Assembly (NCBI RefSeq): GCF_000382205.1
Contig: NZ_KB907789.1
Location: 1,104,700 to 1,168,699, forward strand
DNA length: 64,000 nt
Source: Dyadobacter beijingensis DSM 21582
GTDB taxonomy: Bacteria; Bacteroidota; Bacteroidia; Cytophagales; Spirosomataceae
Direction of reading: 5' to 3'
Shown here one piece after another: positions 52,186 to 62,072 of this stretch (position 1 is the first letter of the stretch; each line of letters opens with the position of its first letter). A program made the position numbers and the translations under genes. A model generated the notes under the pieces. That model was given only the letters and a program-made list of their open reading frames with translations. It searched no databases and was not told the origin of the DNA.

Positions 52186-55100
52186 ATGAAGCATATGAGG
52201 AAAAATCTACTCTTGGGGCTGCTTTTGGCATGCTCATGCTGGCCTGGGGCATCGGCTCAGCAAAGAAAGATTACCGGCAAAGTAACAGCGGCCGACGATG
52301 GGGGCGACCTTGCGGGTGTTTCCGTGGTGGTCAAAGGCACCGGCGCGGGCACCAACACCGGCTCGGACGGCACTTATTCCATCGGCATCCCGGCAGGTGC
52401 TGCTACGCTGGTATTTAGCTTCGTGGGAACAGCCACGCAGGAAATCGAGGTCGGCAACCGGAATGTAATTACGGTTGCGCTGCTGCCTGACGACAGGAAT
52501 CTAGAAGAAGTGATCGTCACCGCGCAGGGGATTGCCCGGGAAAAACGGGCATTGGGCTATGCCGTCACCACGATTGACCAGAAGGCGATACAAGACCGGC
52601 CGCAAGCGGACATCGGAAGGATATTGCAGGGTAAGGTCGCGGGATTGAATATTACCTCCGTATCGGGCGTTTCCGGCACAGGCACCAATATGACGATCAG
52701 GGGCTACTCTTCCATCACCGGCTCCAATCAACCATTGTTCGTAGTCGACGGCATACCATTTAATTCCAGCACCAATTCCCGGGGCGGGTTCACCGGCGGA
52801 GGACAGTCGGCATCGAGCCGGTTCCTGGATATTGATCCCAACAATGTCGAGAAAGTCACTGTTCTGAAGGGGCTGGCGGCCACCGTTACCTACGGAGATC
52901 AGGGCAGGAACGGGGTCATACTGGTCACGACGAAAAACGGCAGCAAAAAAGCCCGTCCTGCCGAATACGCCATTACGCAATCCGTATTCGCCAACAAAGC
53001 ACATCTTCCGCGGTACCAGAACGACTATGTGGGCGGATTTCAGCAAAACCTCGGCTATTTTTTAAGTAACTGGGGCCCATCCCTGCAAGAGGCCGCTACC
53101 TATCCTTCGCAAAACGCCAATCCGGCACTGACCACCCATCCTTACGCGTTCCTTACCACCTCGGGAGGACTGCGGGATGCGATGGCCGCCTACGTGGCTT
53201 CGGTAAGTCCCTATCAAATGCAGGTATTTCCCGATAACGTGAAGGATTTTTTCCGGACAGGAAAAATCTCCAATACCTCGCTGAATATATCGGCTGGGGG
53301 AGAGAAAGCAGGCTTCAACATGTCAGCCGGTTATAACACCGAGCAGGGATACATACCGGAAAACGGGCTGAAACGGCTTAATCTGGGGCTCGGGCTAAAT
53401 GCACAGCTGAGCAAAAAGCTTCATGTGATCAGCTCTTTTAATTTTGTCAATACAGACCAATACGCACCTCCGTTAAGCGGCGGCGACGGAAACAATGCCC
53501 TCGATTTCCCTTCCGTCATGGCCAATGTCCTGTTCACGCCGAGGCAAGTCGACCTGATGGGCTGGCCGTTCGAAAATCCGGTAACCGGGGGAACGGTATA
53601 TTTCCGCAGCAACAACGACGTTCCAAACCCGCGGTGGGTTTTAAAAAACTACAAGACGACCAGCGTGATTAACCGCGTCTTTGCTTCCACGCTGTTTAAC
53701 TACCAGCTTGCGACGGACTTTAACCTGATCTACAAGGTCGGGATGGACACTTATACCGAAAATCAACGGTATATGCTCAACAAAGGCGGGGTAACTTTCG
53801 TCAACGGCTTTTACTCCACTTTTGACATCAGTAACAGAATTTGGGATAACAGCCTGATCCTGACCTACGCCAAAACCATCAGCGATAACCTTTCCTTTTC
53901 GGTCAAGGCAGGTGCAAACATGCGAAATGACCTGCATGAAGGCAAAGTTACCACCAGCCAAAACCAGCTCGCCAGAAGCCTTTTCCGGCACGATAACTTT
54001 ATCGACAATTCGGCTTCCGATTCGGAATGGGAGGAAACGCGGATGGGTATTTTCGGAGAAGTCACGGCAGATTTCGGAAATGTGATCTTCCTGAATGTCG
54101 CGGGACGAAACGACTGGACATCGACGGTGGAAATCGCCAACCGGAGGATTTTTTATCCCTCGGCCAGCTTATCGTTCGTTCCAACTTCTGCCTACAAGGT
54201 GATGGAATCCGATTTTCTCAATTTCCTGAAATTAAGGATCGGTGTGGGTACGTCTGCGGGCTTTCCTTCACCTTATAGCACCAGGAATACGCTGGACCAA
54301 AATGCCAGGGCGTTTCTCAGCAGCAGCAGGGCTTCCATTCAGACCCATTCCGTTAATAATTACCTGGGCAACCCCAATCTCAGGCCGGAACTGCATACCG
54401 AATACGAGGCTGGCATGGAAGGCAGGATGTTTCACAACAGTTTGTCTTTCGACCTGACGGTATTCCGCAGAAATACGAGGAATCTGATAACCAATTCTCC
54501 GCTCGATGCATCCAGCGGCTTTACTTCCACGACCATCAACATCGGCAAGATCCGCAACGAAGGAATAGAACTCAGCCTGAGCGCGACCCCTGTCAAACGC
54601 GGGGCATTCTCCTGGGACCTGAACCTCGTATACGCACGTATCCTCCCGAAGGTCCTCGACCTGGGCCAGACATTGGAAGAGGTGCAGATTGCAGGCATCG
54701 GGGCAGGGCTTGGTAACTATGCCATGAAAGGAAAACCATTCAACGTGATCAAGGGCACCGGTTTCCGACGTGACGAAAATGGCCGGCTACTCATCGGAAG
54801 CAACGGCTATGTTCAGGCCACGACAACACCGGTTATCCTGGGGGATCCCAACCCTGCATTCACCACCAGCCTGGCGAATACCCTGACATTTAAGGGAATA
54901 AGCCTGGATGTCATGGTATCCTACCGGCATGGCGGCGCGATCTACTCGTCTGCGGCCGGCGTGCTGATGGGACGCGGCCTGCTGACAGATACCGGGCTCA
55001 AAAATGGTTACGACCGTGCTCAGACCTTTATCATTCCCGGCGTAAAGGCAGACGGCGCACCGAACAACTCCCAGGTTACGGCTTCGGATGTCGCCTTTAA

Positions 55101-55395
55101 CAACATTTATTTTTCCGCGGACGAGGGCCGGATTTATGATGGCACGACGATCCGGTTGCAGGAACTTTCCCTATCCTACCAATTGCCGGCAACCATCGTA
55201 AGCAAGCTTAGAATAAAGAGAGCCTCTGTTTCCCTCACCGGAAACAACCTTTGGTACAAGGCGGTCCATTTCCCCGACGGCCTCCATTTCGACACCGATA
55301 ATCTGGGACTGGGCGTCGGCAATGGCCTGGGTTTCGAATACCTGACGGGACCCAGCGCAAGGCGGTATGGCGCCACCCTCAGGCTTAGCTTTTAA
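52186..55395 (+). CDS. SusC/RagA-type TonB-linked outer-membrane protein
   Basis: From the ATG at 52186 the protein has 1069 residues. It has a signal peptide (LLLGLLLACSCWPGASAQ), a carboxypeptidase-regulatory-like domain at about 25-105, and a plug with LEEVIVTAQGIAREKRALG and LFVVDGIPF. A SusC-size barrel ends in RRYGATLRLSF. SusC works with the SusD lipoprotein, encoded next, as a lid-and-barrel importer. It starts 13 bases after LanB, so it belongs to the lanthipeptide operon rather than to a glycan locus. RagAB-type complexes import peptides, which fits. GTG 52174 is a less likely start. Confidence 0.9.
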   Translation: MKHMRKNLLLGLLLACSCWPGASAQQRKITGKVTAADDGGDLAGVSVVVKGTGAGTNTGSDGTYSIGIPAGAATLVFSFVGTATQEIEVGNRNVITVALLPDDRNLEEVIVTAQGIAREKRALGYAVTTIDQKAIQDRPQADIGRILQGKVAGLNITSVSGVSGTGTNMTIRGYSSITGSNQPLFVVDGIPFNSSTNSRGGFTGGGQSASSRFLDIDPNNVEKVTVLKGLAATVTYGDQGRNGVILVTTKNGSKKARPAEYAITQSVFANKAHLPRYQNDYVGGFQQNLGYFLSNWGPSLQEAATYPSQNANPALTTHPYAFLTTSGGLRDAMAAYVASVSPYQMQVFPDNVKDFFRTGKISNTSLNISAGGEKAGFNMSAGYNTEQGYIPENGLKRLNLGLGLNAQLSKKLHVISSFNFVNTDQYAPPLSGGDGNNALDFPSVMANVLFTPRQVDLMGWPFENPVTGGTVYFRSNNDVPNPRWVLKNYKTTSVINRVFASTLFNYQLATDFNLIYKVGMDTYTENQRYMLNKGGVTFVNGFYSTFDISNRIWDNSLILTYAKTISDNLSFSVKAGANMRNDLHEGKVTTSQNQLARSLFRHDNFIDNSASDSEWEETRMGIFGEVTADFGNVIFLNVAGRNDWTSTVEIANRRIFYPSASLSFVPTSAYKVMESDFLNFLKLRIGVGTSAGFPSPYSTRNTLDQNARAFLSSSRASIQTHSVNNYLGNPNLRPELHTEYEAGMEGRMFHNSLSFDLTVFRRNTRNLITNSPLDASSGFTSTTINIGKIRNEGIELSLSATPVKRGAFSWDLNLVYARILPKVLDLGQTLEEVQIAGIGAGLGNYAMKGKPFNVIKGTGFRRDENGRLLIGSNGYVQATTTPVILGDPNPAFTTSLANTLTFKGISLDVMVSYRHGGAIYSSAAGVLMGRGLLTDTGLKNGYDRAQTFIIPGVKADGAPNNSQVTASDVAFNNIYFSADEGRIYDGTTIRLQELSLSYQLPATIVSKLRIKRASVSLTGNNLWYKAVHFPDGLHFDTDNLGLGVGNGLGFEYLTGPSARRYGATLRLSF

Positions 55396-55455
55396 GCATA
55401 CGAACGGGTCTTCGCCGCTTGGTCCAGCGAAATCTGTTCCAAAACATGACACTAT

Positions 55456-57102
55456 ATGTTACGTACCACAAAAACATGCTTGCTGGCCGTACTGTCGCTT
55501 CTTGCAAGCTCATGCTCACTGGATTTGCTGGACAACCCCAATGCGGTCAATGTCAGCAATACAGACATGCATTATCTTCTCAACCGGATCGAATTGGACT
55601 ATGCTTCGCATTTCAACCAGATGGGTGATTCGGGAATGCGCCTGACGCGAATGCTCAACCAGGGGACGGCTTTTTATGACAATGCAGTGTCCCCCGGAAC
55701 ATTTGACATCGCCTGGACGAATGCCTACGCCAACATCATGACCGATGTTAAAACACTGATCCCGATCGCCGAAACGTCCGGATTCTTTATCCATGCCGGC
55801 ATTGCCCGTACCATCAAAGCCTCGGTCCTGCTGAACCTGGTCGACGGCTTCGGCGACATTCCTTACAGCGAGGCGCTTGATATAGTCAATTTTAACCCCA
55901 GGACCGACCCGGGGGCATCGGTGTACGAAGCGGCTTTAACGATACTGGACGAGGCGATCGCCAACTTTGAGATGACGCCGCGGTCTGGCGCGCCCGGGGA
56001 CCTGTACTATGCCGGTAATGCGGCAAACTGGATCTCTGCTGCCAATTCACTGAAACTAAAAGCATTGCTGAACTTAAGACTGACTAACAAAGCGAAGGCT
56101 ACGGCGGGTATCGCCGGTTTAATAGCGGATGGCCGATTGATTGCCGCCAGTGGCCAAAACTTCCAATTCAAATTTGGTTCGAACCTGACCAACCCGGATA
56201 CCCGTCACCCACGCTACGCCGACCAGTATTCGCCAAGTGGCGGTGGCGACTATCAGGCCAACCATTATATGGCGGCGCTATACGCGTCCAAGAGTTTTCC
56301 TGATCCGCGGATCCGCTACTATTTTTACCGGCAAACGATTGCCAATCCAACGGACGTCAACGCATTAAGATGTATAAACGACCGGAAACCGGCACATTAT
56401 TCCGCTTCTGATGTCTATTGCCTGCCTACCCCCGTCGGTTATTGGGGCCGCGATCACTTAAATGACGAAAGTATGCCACCGGACGGGTTACTCAGGACTG
56501 CCTGGGGGCTGTATCCCGCTGGCGGGCTGTACGACAATGATGCCGGGCGGGCAGTTTCGCTGGGCGCCGGCGCCGGAGGGGCAGGGATCCACCCGATCAT
56601 GCTGCGGTCGTACGTCGATTTCATGCTGGCCGAGGCGGCGCTTACACTGGGTACCGGCGGCATCCCACGCGAATTGTTGAAAAGTGCGATCGAAAAGTCG
56701 ATGGCCGACATACGGAGCTTTGCCCTGGCTACCATTGAAAATGCGAAAATCGCAGAATTTGAAACAGCGAAACAAATTGTGTGGGCCGATGAGGTGACCA
56801 GTTATATTAATCTGGTACTGAAAGCGTACGACGCGGCCGCGACGGACCATGCCCGGCTGAACATCATCGCAACGGAATACTGGCTGGCGCTATACGGCAA
56901 TGGCGTTGAAGCGTACAACCTTTATCGAAGAACAGGAATGCCTTCCAACATGCAACCCGCCCTGCAGGTTAATCCGGGCGGCTTTGCCAGATCGTTCTAC
57001 TACCCGACTTCCTTTGTAACCCGGAATGCCAACGCGGTGCAGAAATCCAATGCTGCACAGGCAGTTTTCTGGGATAATAATCCTGCTCAAATTTTCAAAT
57101 AA
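55456..57102 (+). CDS. SusD/RagB-type lipoprotein
   Basis: The 548-residue protein has a lipoprotein signal ending SLLASSC (Cys20). It has the helical SusD-like fold with DGFGDIPYSEAL and a C-terminal NGVEAYNLYRRTGMP. It is the ligand-capturing lid of the SusC barrel encoded 60 bases upstream. No glycan-degrading enzyme is encoded with it, except for a decayed GH43 fragment further down. Confidence 0.9.
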   Translation: MLRTTKTCLLAVLSLLASSCSLDLLDNPNAVNVSNTDMHYLLNRIELDYASHFNQMGDSGMRLTRMLNQGTAFYDNAVSPGTFDIAWTNAYANIMTDVKTLIPIAETSGFFIHAGIARTIKASVLLNLVDGFGDIPYSEALDIVNFNPRTDPGASVYEAALTILDEAIANFEMTPRSGAPGDLYYAGNAANWISAANSLKLKALLNLRLTNKAKATAGIAGLIADGRLIAASGQNFQFKFGSNLTNPDTRHPRYADQYSPSGGGDYQANHYMAALYASKSFPDPRIRYYFYRQTIANPTDVNALRCINDRKPAHYSASDVYCLPTPVGYWGRDHLNDESMPPDGLLRTAWGLYPAGGLYDNDAGRAVSLGAGAGGAGIHPIMLRSYVDFMLAEAALTLGTGGIPRELLKSAIEKSMADIRSFALATIENAKIAEFETAKQIVWADEVTSYINLVLKAYDAAATDHARLNIIATEYWLALYGNGVEAYNLYRRTGMPSNMQPALQVNPGGFARSFYYPTSFVTRNANAVQKSNAAQAVFWDNNPAQIFK

Positions 57103-57104
57103 TC

Positions 57105-57731
57105 ATGACAACACATACACCGAACCCCAGACAATGCGGGCTGTCGCTGAACATCAAAGGCATCCTGCATTCGCTACTCATTTTCGGCCTGATGATGCTG
57201 ATAGGCGGCTGCGACTCTCCGCTCGAAAACGACCGGATCGATGAATTCGCGCTTGAATCGGGAGGGTATATGCGCATTGTCTCACCCTACCCGGTGACCG
57301 CATCCAGCTTTTCGTTCAGCGTCGGCAATATGAAGGGAACAAAAATGGAATGCCTCCATGAAGCTGTTACGCAAAATAAGGGTTCCTTATTTGAGTCCTA
57401 TCGGCTTGTGATCAGTTTTGTCGACAATACGCCTGATAACGGCGTCAATCCGGTATCCGGCAAGGCCTTTCGGTCTATCCCGGCTTCGTCCTACGCTTTG
57501 GATGCCTCGACCGGCTATCCAAGGGCGACCATGATTATCACCGGGCAGGAAGCATTGGAAGCCGTGGGGTTGGATTTGACGAAGATTGCGGCCGGGGACC
57601 GTTTCGAAATAACAGGAACGATGATACTAACCGACGGCAAATCCTTTTCAGCCGCCAACACCGCGATCGATATTACGGGCGGAGCGTTTTACAGTTCCCC
57701 GTTTTTCTACCGTATTGCGGTCAAACCATGA
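57105..57731 (+). CDS. Lipoprotein of unknown function after SusD
   Basis: The 208-residue protein has a lipobox MLIGGC (Cys36), slightly late because the N-terminus is extended, then a beta-rich domain with ESGGYMRIVSPYPVTASSF. It starts 2 bases after the SusD stop, so it belongs to the same operon. It occupies the place of SusE/SusF-like or accessory surface lipoproteins; no domain is recognised. Confidence 0.82.
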   Translation: MTTHTPNPRQCGLSLNIKGILHSLLIFGLMMLIGGCDSPLENDRIDEFALESGGYMRIVSPYPVTASSFSFSVGNMKGTKMECLHEAVTQNKGSLFESYRLVISFVDNTPDNGVNPVSGKAFRSIPASSYALDASTGYPRATMIITGQEALEAVGLDLTKIAAGDRFEITGTMILTDGKSFSAANTAIDITGGAFYSSPFFYRIAVKP

Positions 57732-57783
57732 AGTCCTGCGCAGCAGATTTATGCAATTCTTCTATTTTCCCCGCTGAATACCT

Positions 57784-58138
57784 TTGCGCAGCCTCACCAA
57801 AGGCGACCATACGTTCGATACGAAAGGCTTTTGGGCACCGCAAATGTTCGGGGATAAAGGCACTTATTGACTTACACGGCCGATGAGCAAACCGTCCTGG
57901 CAGGGTCGAAATCGCTGCTGGGGCCGTACAGGCAAAAAGGTATCGAGTCCCTGGGTAAAGTATGCGGGTAACCCCATCATCCACCGCTCTATCGTGGGCG
58001 AGAATGGGTCCGGGCATGGTCGGCCCTAGCAGGTCGCGCATTGTGGCGATTGTGAAGCAGTGGAACGAAAAAGCGGGCGTTTACACGTTCAGCGTGAAAG
58101 GAAATGAGGTGATTGTGCCGGTAATGCGTGAAAAATGA
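57784..58138 (+). pseudogene. Frameshifted remnant of a GH43-like glycosidase
   Basis: Joining two plus-strand frames across internal stops gives DTKGFWAPQMFGDKGTY, then LTYTADEQTVLAGSKSLLGP, then NPIIHRSIVGENGSGHGRP. These match in order the FWAP, YT...A.S...GP and VGPGH motifs of family 43 glycosidases. Stops and frameshifts (for example at 57849 and 57970) prevent translation. The part after about 58040 (KQWNEKAGVYTFSVKGNEVI, then stop at 58136) may be its tail or another fragment. It suggests the SusC/SusD neighbourhood once carried a glycan enzyme. Confidence 0.7.
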
Positions 58139-58252
58139 TCGCTGGATAGTTCAAAAGGATCCGAAGGCGTACGTTGCTTTGGCAAATCCAGCAATATTTG
58201 TATCTTGCTGACTACAAATCAGTTACTACTTCACATTGGATACACTTTCACC

Positions 58253-58888
58253 ATGCACAAATTTTCCGCTATCCGCTTTTTTTCCGCTGTTGCGCTGTTT
58301 GCGCTCGCCTTGGTGATGTCCTGCACCGAAGACCATGTTGTGCCCGATCCGGAACCGTCCGCTAACTGTAACCGCCTCAACGGGCAACCGCGTGCATTTC
58401 CGTGCGAGTTTGAAATGCGGAAGCTTGAGTTCATGTCAGGCAGTTCCAATACCGTCGCGTTCGCGACGCTCACGCCTGCTGACTCGCTTTTCAGGATTAC
58501 CGGCCCCTATTATTCGTGGAACAAGACGGGCACCGAGGATTGGGTTGTCCGATACAAAGTGCGGCTGACTTTCAAGCGGATCGCGGATGGGCCACAGGGA
58601 AAAGACAACAAATATTATCTGTACATGACGGTAGGCGGGATCGATACGGAAGACTTTTTGAACTGGGGTTCCGACATCAACACGGAAGGCATGGCCGTGG
58701 GTGAAGAACGCTCCCAATTCTTCCTGATGGAATATAATCTGAACCCCTGGACTTCCATCACTGCCTACATGCGCCTTTTGGCGCTTATTAACCAGGATAC
58801 TTACGAAACACTGAAAAAAGCGCCCTACAACTACCAGGCAGTAAGGGACCGTGCCGAATCATGGATCCGGTTCAAGGCAATCGATTAG
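58253..58888 (+). CDS. Small lipoprotein of unknown function
   Basis: From ATG 58253 the protein has 211 residues with a lipoprotein signal ending LALVMSC (Cys24). The mature part contains FRITGPYYSWNKTGTEDWVVRY and is probably beta-rich and surface or periplasmic. An earlier in-frame start at 58205 would add 16 polar residues before the signal and is less likely. No neighbour suggests its role. Confidence 0.75.
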   Translation: MHKFSAIRFFSAVALFALALVMSCTEDHVVPDPEPSANCNRLNGQPRAFPCEFEMRKLEFMSGSSNTVAFATLTPADSLFRITGPYYSWNKTGTEDWVVRYKVRLTFKRIADGPQGKDNKYYLYMTVGGIDTEDFLNWGSDINTEGMAVGEERSQFFLMEYNLNPWTSITAYMRLLALINQDTYETLKKAPYNYQAVRDRAESWIRFKAID

Positions 58889-58910
58889 GGAGAAGTCTTT
58901 TACATGCAGG

Positions 58911-59105
58911 TTACCACCAGAGTTTTTCCTCCTTCATGAACCCCGTAGCCGTCAGCAGCTGCATGAGCATGCTGGTGACGAGCATGGCGCGTACCACGAT
59001 GAAGGCCGCGCGATAATCCGCCTGGGGTTCCAGAACGATCACAAAATAGTAGAGGGAAATGTTGGTCGCCACGAGCAACACGAATAGTAAAATCTTGTTC
59101 AGCAT
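58911..59105 (-). CDS. Small two-helix membrane protein, unknown
   Basis: From ATG 59105 this 64-residue protein has two hydrophobic segments (ILLFVLLVATNISLYYFVIV and IVVRAMLVTSMLMQLLTATG) and ends KEEKLWW. It resembles the many small DUF membrane proteins of Bacteroidota. It lies alone on the minus strand, tail to tail with the lipoprotein gene. Confidence 0.55.
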   Translation of the reverse strand: MLNKILLFVLLVATNISLYYFVIVLEPQADYRAAFIVVRAMLVTSMLMQLLTATGFMKEEKLWW

Positions 59106-59163
59106 CTTCTTCTGTCTTCTTCTTCGGATTTCTAACACGAAGATAATAAAGCCGTTGCATTTC

Positions 59164-59196
59164 TCCCGCGCCTTCGAATGGGTGCGGGATTTTTTT
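59164..59196 (+). terminator. Possible plus-strand terminator
   Basis: A short GC stem with bulges (59164-59169 with 59184-59189) is followed by seven T. It lies 275 bases after the plus-strand lipoprotein gene, beyond the antisense small membrane protein gene. Confidence 0.4.
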
Positions 59197-59367
59197 AACG
59201 GAAAGATAACAACCAACCTCACCGACCGTTCCCAGACGAACGGGGAGTGTCCGCTACCGGACGCCGAGGCGTCTCATATTTTTAACAAATACCTGATTAT
59301 AAGAACATTAATTATCTGGCAGGCTATTTGAATGAACGAATGTCCGATAGCAACTACTAAACGGACC

Positions 59368-61722
59368 ATGCTTAAAAACTATCTCAAAATCGCATTCAGG
59401 AACCTGCTTCGGAATAAGGCATTCTCGGCGATCAATATTCTAGGTCTATCGGTGGGTATGGCGAGCGCGTTGCTGATCCTGTTCTGGATGTACAACGAAA
59501 TCAGTTACGACCGCTTCCACAAGAACAAAGATTACCTGTACGAAGCCTGGAACCGGGGAACTTTCGATGGCAAGCTGCAATGCTGGAACTCCACGCCGCA
59601 GGTGCTTGGTCCGGCGCTGAAACTCGAATACCCGGAAGTAGCCGCCATCTCGCGCCAGTACGGGCGGTGGTTTGTCACGCGCGTAGGCGACAAGAAGATT
59701 TCCAGCGAAGCGCTCTTAACCGATCCGGCTTTCCTCACCATGTTCGACTTTCCGCTGGTGCAGGGAAGCCCGCAAAGCGCCTTGAATACGCTCAATTCGA
59801 CGGTGGTTACGCAAAAAATGGCCATTAAAATGTTCGGAACCGAAGACGCGATCGGAAAAGTGATCTCCATTGATCAGGATAACTTCACGGTGACGGGCGT
59901 CATGCGCGACCTGCCGCCCAACACGGCGTTCAGGTTTGAGTATATCCTGCCTATCGACTACCTGAAAAAAATAGGATCGGCCTACGAAGACTGGTCGACG
60001 AATTCCGTAAAAACCTACGTACAACTGAAACCGGGCAGCAATCCCGAGGCGCTCGCCGGGAAAATACGGGACATTACGATCCGGCATTCCAACAAAACGG
60101 AGGAGCACGAGGTTTTCCTGCATCCCATCACGCAATGGCATTTGTATTCCAATTTCGAAAACGGGAAAGTGGCCGGCGGACGGATCGCCATTGTGCGCTT
60201 GTTCGGCATTATTGCGGTATTCATTCTGCTGATTGCCTGCATCAACTTTATGAACCTCAGCACGGCCCGGAGTGAAAAGCGCGCGAAAGAAGTGGGTATC
60301 CGCAAGACAGCCGGCGCCAACAAGGGGCTGCTCGTAGGCCAGTTCCTCGGTGAGTCGATCCTGATCGCGATCATCGCAGGCTCCATCGCGCTCATGGCGG
60401 TATACCTTACATTGCCTGCATTCAATTTACTGATTGGCAAACAGTTGGAGGTTCCGGTGAGCAATCCGGCATTCTGGGCCGGGGCGGTTGCATTCATATT
60501 ATTTACCGGGATTGTCGCGGGCAGTTACCCGGCATTCTACCTGTCGTCTTTCAAGCCGATCGGCGTGTTGAAAGGCACTTTTAAGAAAACGCATTCGGCA
60601 TTCAGCCCGCGAAAAGTGCTGGTAGTGGTTCAATTCAGTTTTGCCATCGCCCTGATCATCTCGACACTCATCGTAGTAGAGCAAATCCGCCACGCCCAGA
60701 ACCGCGACCCGGGCTACGACCGTGGACAGGTGGTGTATCACTGGATCACCGGCGACTTGGACAAACATTATCCGCAGGTCAAGCAGGAACTGCTCAGCGC
60801 CGGCATTGCCACTTCCATTACCAAAACCGCATCGCCGCTCAGCAGTGTCAGCAGCGACACCTGGAGTATTGACTGGGCGGGTAAGAACCAGGCTGAAAAG
60901 ATCGATTTCGATATTTTTACGGAAGACGAGGACCTGGTCAAAACAGCCGGGTTGCAGCTCATCCAGGGCCGCGATATGGATCTGACGAAATACCCCTCCG
61001 ATTCTTCAGCGGTGATACTGAATGAGTCGGCGGCAAAGATTATGGGTTTCAAAAACCCCGTCGGCCAGATTATCAAAGACAACGGTACGCCGTACGAGGT
61101 AGTTGGCTTGGTGAAGGATTTTGTCATCCGCTCACCTTACGACCGTGCTAGCCCGCTGGTGATCGAAGGTGCGAAAAGCTATTTCAATGTCATCCACATG
61201 AAACTGAATGCGGACAAACCGGCCGCCGAACTCATGCCCGCAGTAGAAGCCATATTCCGTCGCTACAATCCCGAATACCCGTTTGAATACCATTTTGTGG
61301 ACGAAGATTATGCATTGAAATTCGAAGATACCCGTCGCATCGCCACATTGACGGGCCTTTTCGCCGGACTAACGATCTTCATTTCCTGCCTGGGGCTCTT
61401 TGGATTGGCTGCCTACATGGCCGAAAACCGCATCAAGGAAATCGGTGTACGCAAGGTGCTCGGCGCGTCGGTCATGAGCATTGCTGCATTGCTTTCAAGC
61501 GAATTTATGGCGCTGGTCCTTGTATCGATCGTCATCGCGATCCCCGTCGCGTGGTACGTTATGAACCTCTGGCTCAACGACTTCGAATACCGGATCGGCA
61601 TGCAATGGTGGATATTCGCGGTATCGGGCCTGCTCGCCGTGGCAGTATCCCTGGCGACGGTCAGCTACCAGGCGATACGCGCCGCATTGCTTAACCCGGT
61701 GAAGACGCTGCGGAGCGAATAG
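59368..61722 (+). CDS. FtsX/MacB-type ABC transporter permease
   Basis: From ATG 59368 (MLKNYLKIAFRNLLRNKAFSAIN, the usual start of this family) the protein has 784 residues. It has the typical double arrangement of Bacteroidota: a MacB-like periplasmic domain after the first helix (about 20-250), three membrane helices at about 270-430, a second periplasmic domain, and three more helices near 650-780. EVGIRKTAGANKG and EIGVRKVLGASVMS are the family's conserved loops. It should work with a MacB-type ATPase, which is not in the window. Substrate unknown. Confidence 0.9.
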   Translation: MLKNYLKIAFRNLLRNKAFSAINILGLSVGMASALLILFWMYNEISYDRFHKNKDYLYEAWNRGTFDGKLQCWNSTPQVLGPALKLEYPEVAAISRQYGRWFVTRVGDKKISSEALLTDPAFLTMFDFPLVQGSPQSALNTLNSTVVTQKMAIKMFGTEDAIGKVISIDQDNFTVTGVMRDLPPNTAFRFEYILPIDYLKKIGSAYEDWSTNSVKTYVQLKPGSNPEALAGKIRDITIRHSNKTEEHEVFLHPITQWHLYSNFENGKVAGGRIAIVRLFGIIAVFILLIACINFMNLSTARSEKRAKEVGIRKTAGANKGLLVGQFLGESILIAIIAGSIALMAVYLTLPAFNLLIGKQLEVPVSNPAFWAGAVAFILFTGIVAGSYPAFYLSSFKPIGVLKGTFKKTHSAFSPRKVLVVVQFSFAIALIISTLIVVEQIRHAQNRDPGYDRGQVVYHWITGDLDKHYPQVKQELLSAGIATSITKTASPLSSVSSDTWSIDWAGKNQAEKIDFDIFTEDEDLVKTAGLQLIQGRDMDLTKYPSDSSAVILNESAAKIMGFKNPVGQIIKDNGTPYEVVGLVKDFVIRSPYDRASPLVIEGAKSYFNVIHMKLNADKPAAELMPAVEAIFRRYNPEYPFEYHFVDEDYALKFEDTRRIATLTGLFAGLTIFISCLGLFGLAAYMAENRIKEIGVRKVLGASVMSIAALLSSEFMALVLVSIVIAIPVAWYVMNLWLNDFEYRIGMQWWIFAVSGLLAVAVSLATVSYQAIRAALLNPVKTLRSE

Positions 61723-61742
61723 GGACCATTATTTGAAATACA

Positions 61743-62072
61743 TCAGTCGGAGCTGATCTTTTCCTGTAAGGCGAGGATCAGCTCCTGCTGTGTCTGGATG
61801 AGCTGGTGCAGCACCTGGTTATCTGCCAGTGGATGATGCATTTGTGAGAAGCGCACCTTATGCAGGCTAACCAGCGTCTCAATATCAGTTTCCAGGATCA
61901 CCGCAATCTCCGAAAGCCGCCCGATCGTAATGGACTGCTGCTCCTCATTTTCCAGCTGCCGGTAACGCTGCTTTGAAATCCCGAGCCTTCCGGCCACATA
62001 CTCCTGCGAATACCCGAGCCGGCTGCGCGCAATACGTATATTGTTCCCAATAGGAATTTTGGTCTCCTTCAT
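61743..62072 (-). CDS. XRE-family transcriptional regulator
   Basis: This 109-residue protein has an N-terminal helix-turn-helix (IRIARSRLGYSQEYVAGRLG at 14-33, then ISKQRYRQLENEEQQSITIGRL). The C-terminal helix (NQVLHQLIQTQQELILALQE) may form a coiled coil for dimerisation. It is convergent with the permease gene and divergent from the metalloprotease gene. A ctagtc pair with a 21-base period (62200 and 62221) in the divergent region is a possible operator. Confidence 0.85.
   Translation of the reverse strand: MKETKIPIGNNIRIARSRLGYSQEYVAGRLGISKQRYRQLENEEQQSITIGRLSEIAVILETDIETLVSLHKVRFSQMHHPLADNQVLHQLIQTQQELILALQEKISSD

Larger units (their letters stand above)
27258..57731. other. Composite RiPP biosynthesis island
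   Basis: This span holds two LanB dehydratases, LanC and a LanC-like protein, a flavin oxidoreductase, a C39 ABC exporter with HlyD adaptor, five lanthipeptide-type or related precursors, an FxsB-like radical SAM enzyme with two candidate precursors, outer-membrane transporters and three regulators. It also contains a tRNA-Glu-like gene and a decayed copy. The organisation is a long plus-strand run, a convergent minus-strand operon, and a second plus-strand operon diverging from 47,564-47,895. No integrase or transposase was found. The outer limits are my judgement. Confidence 0.85.

Noticed and set aside
57721..58041. Minus-strand frame opposite the GH43 remnant
   Set aside because: The plus-strand pieces match GH43 motifs in order, and the minus frame has no recognisable domain.
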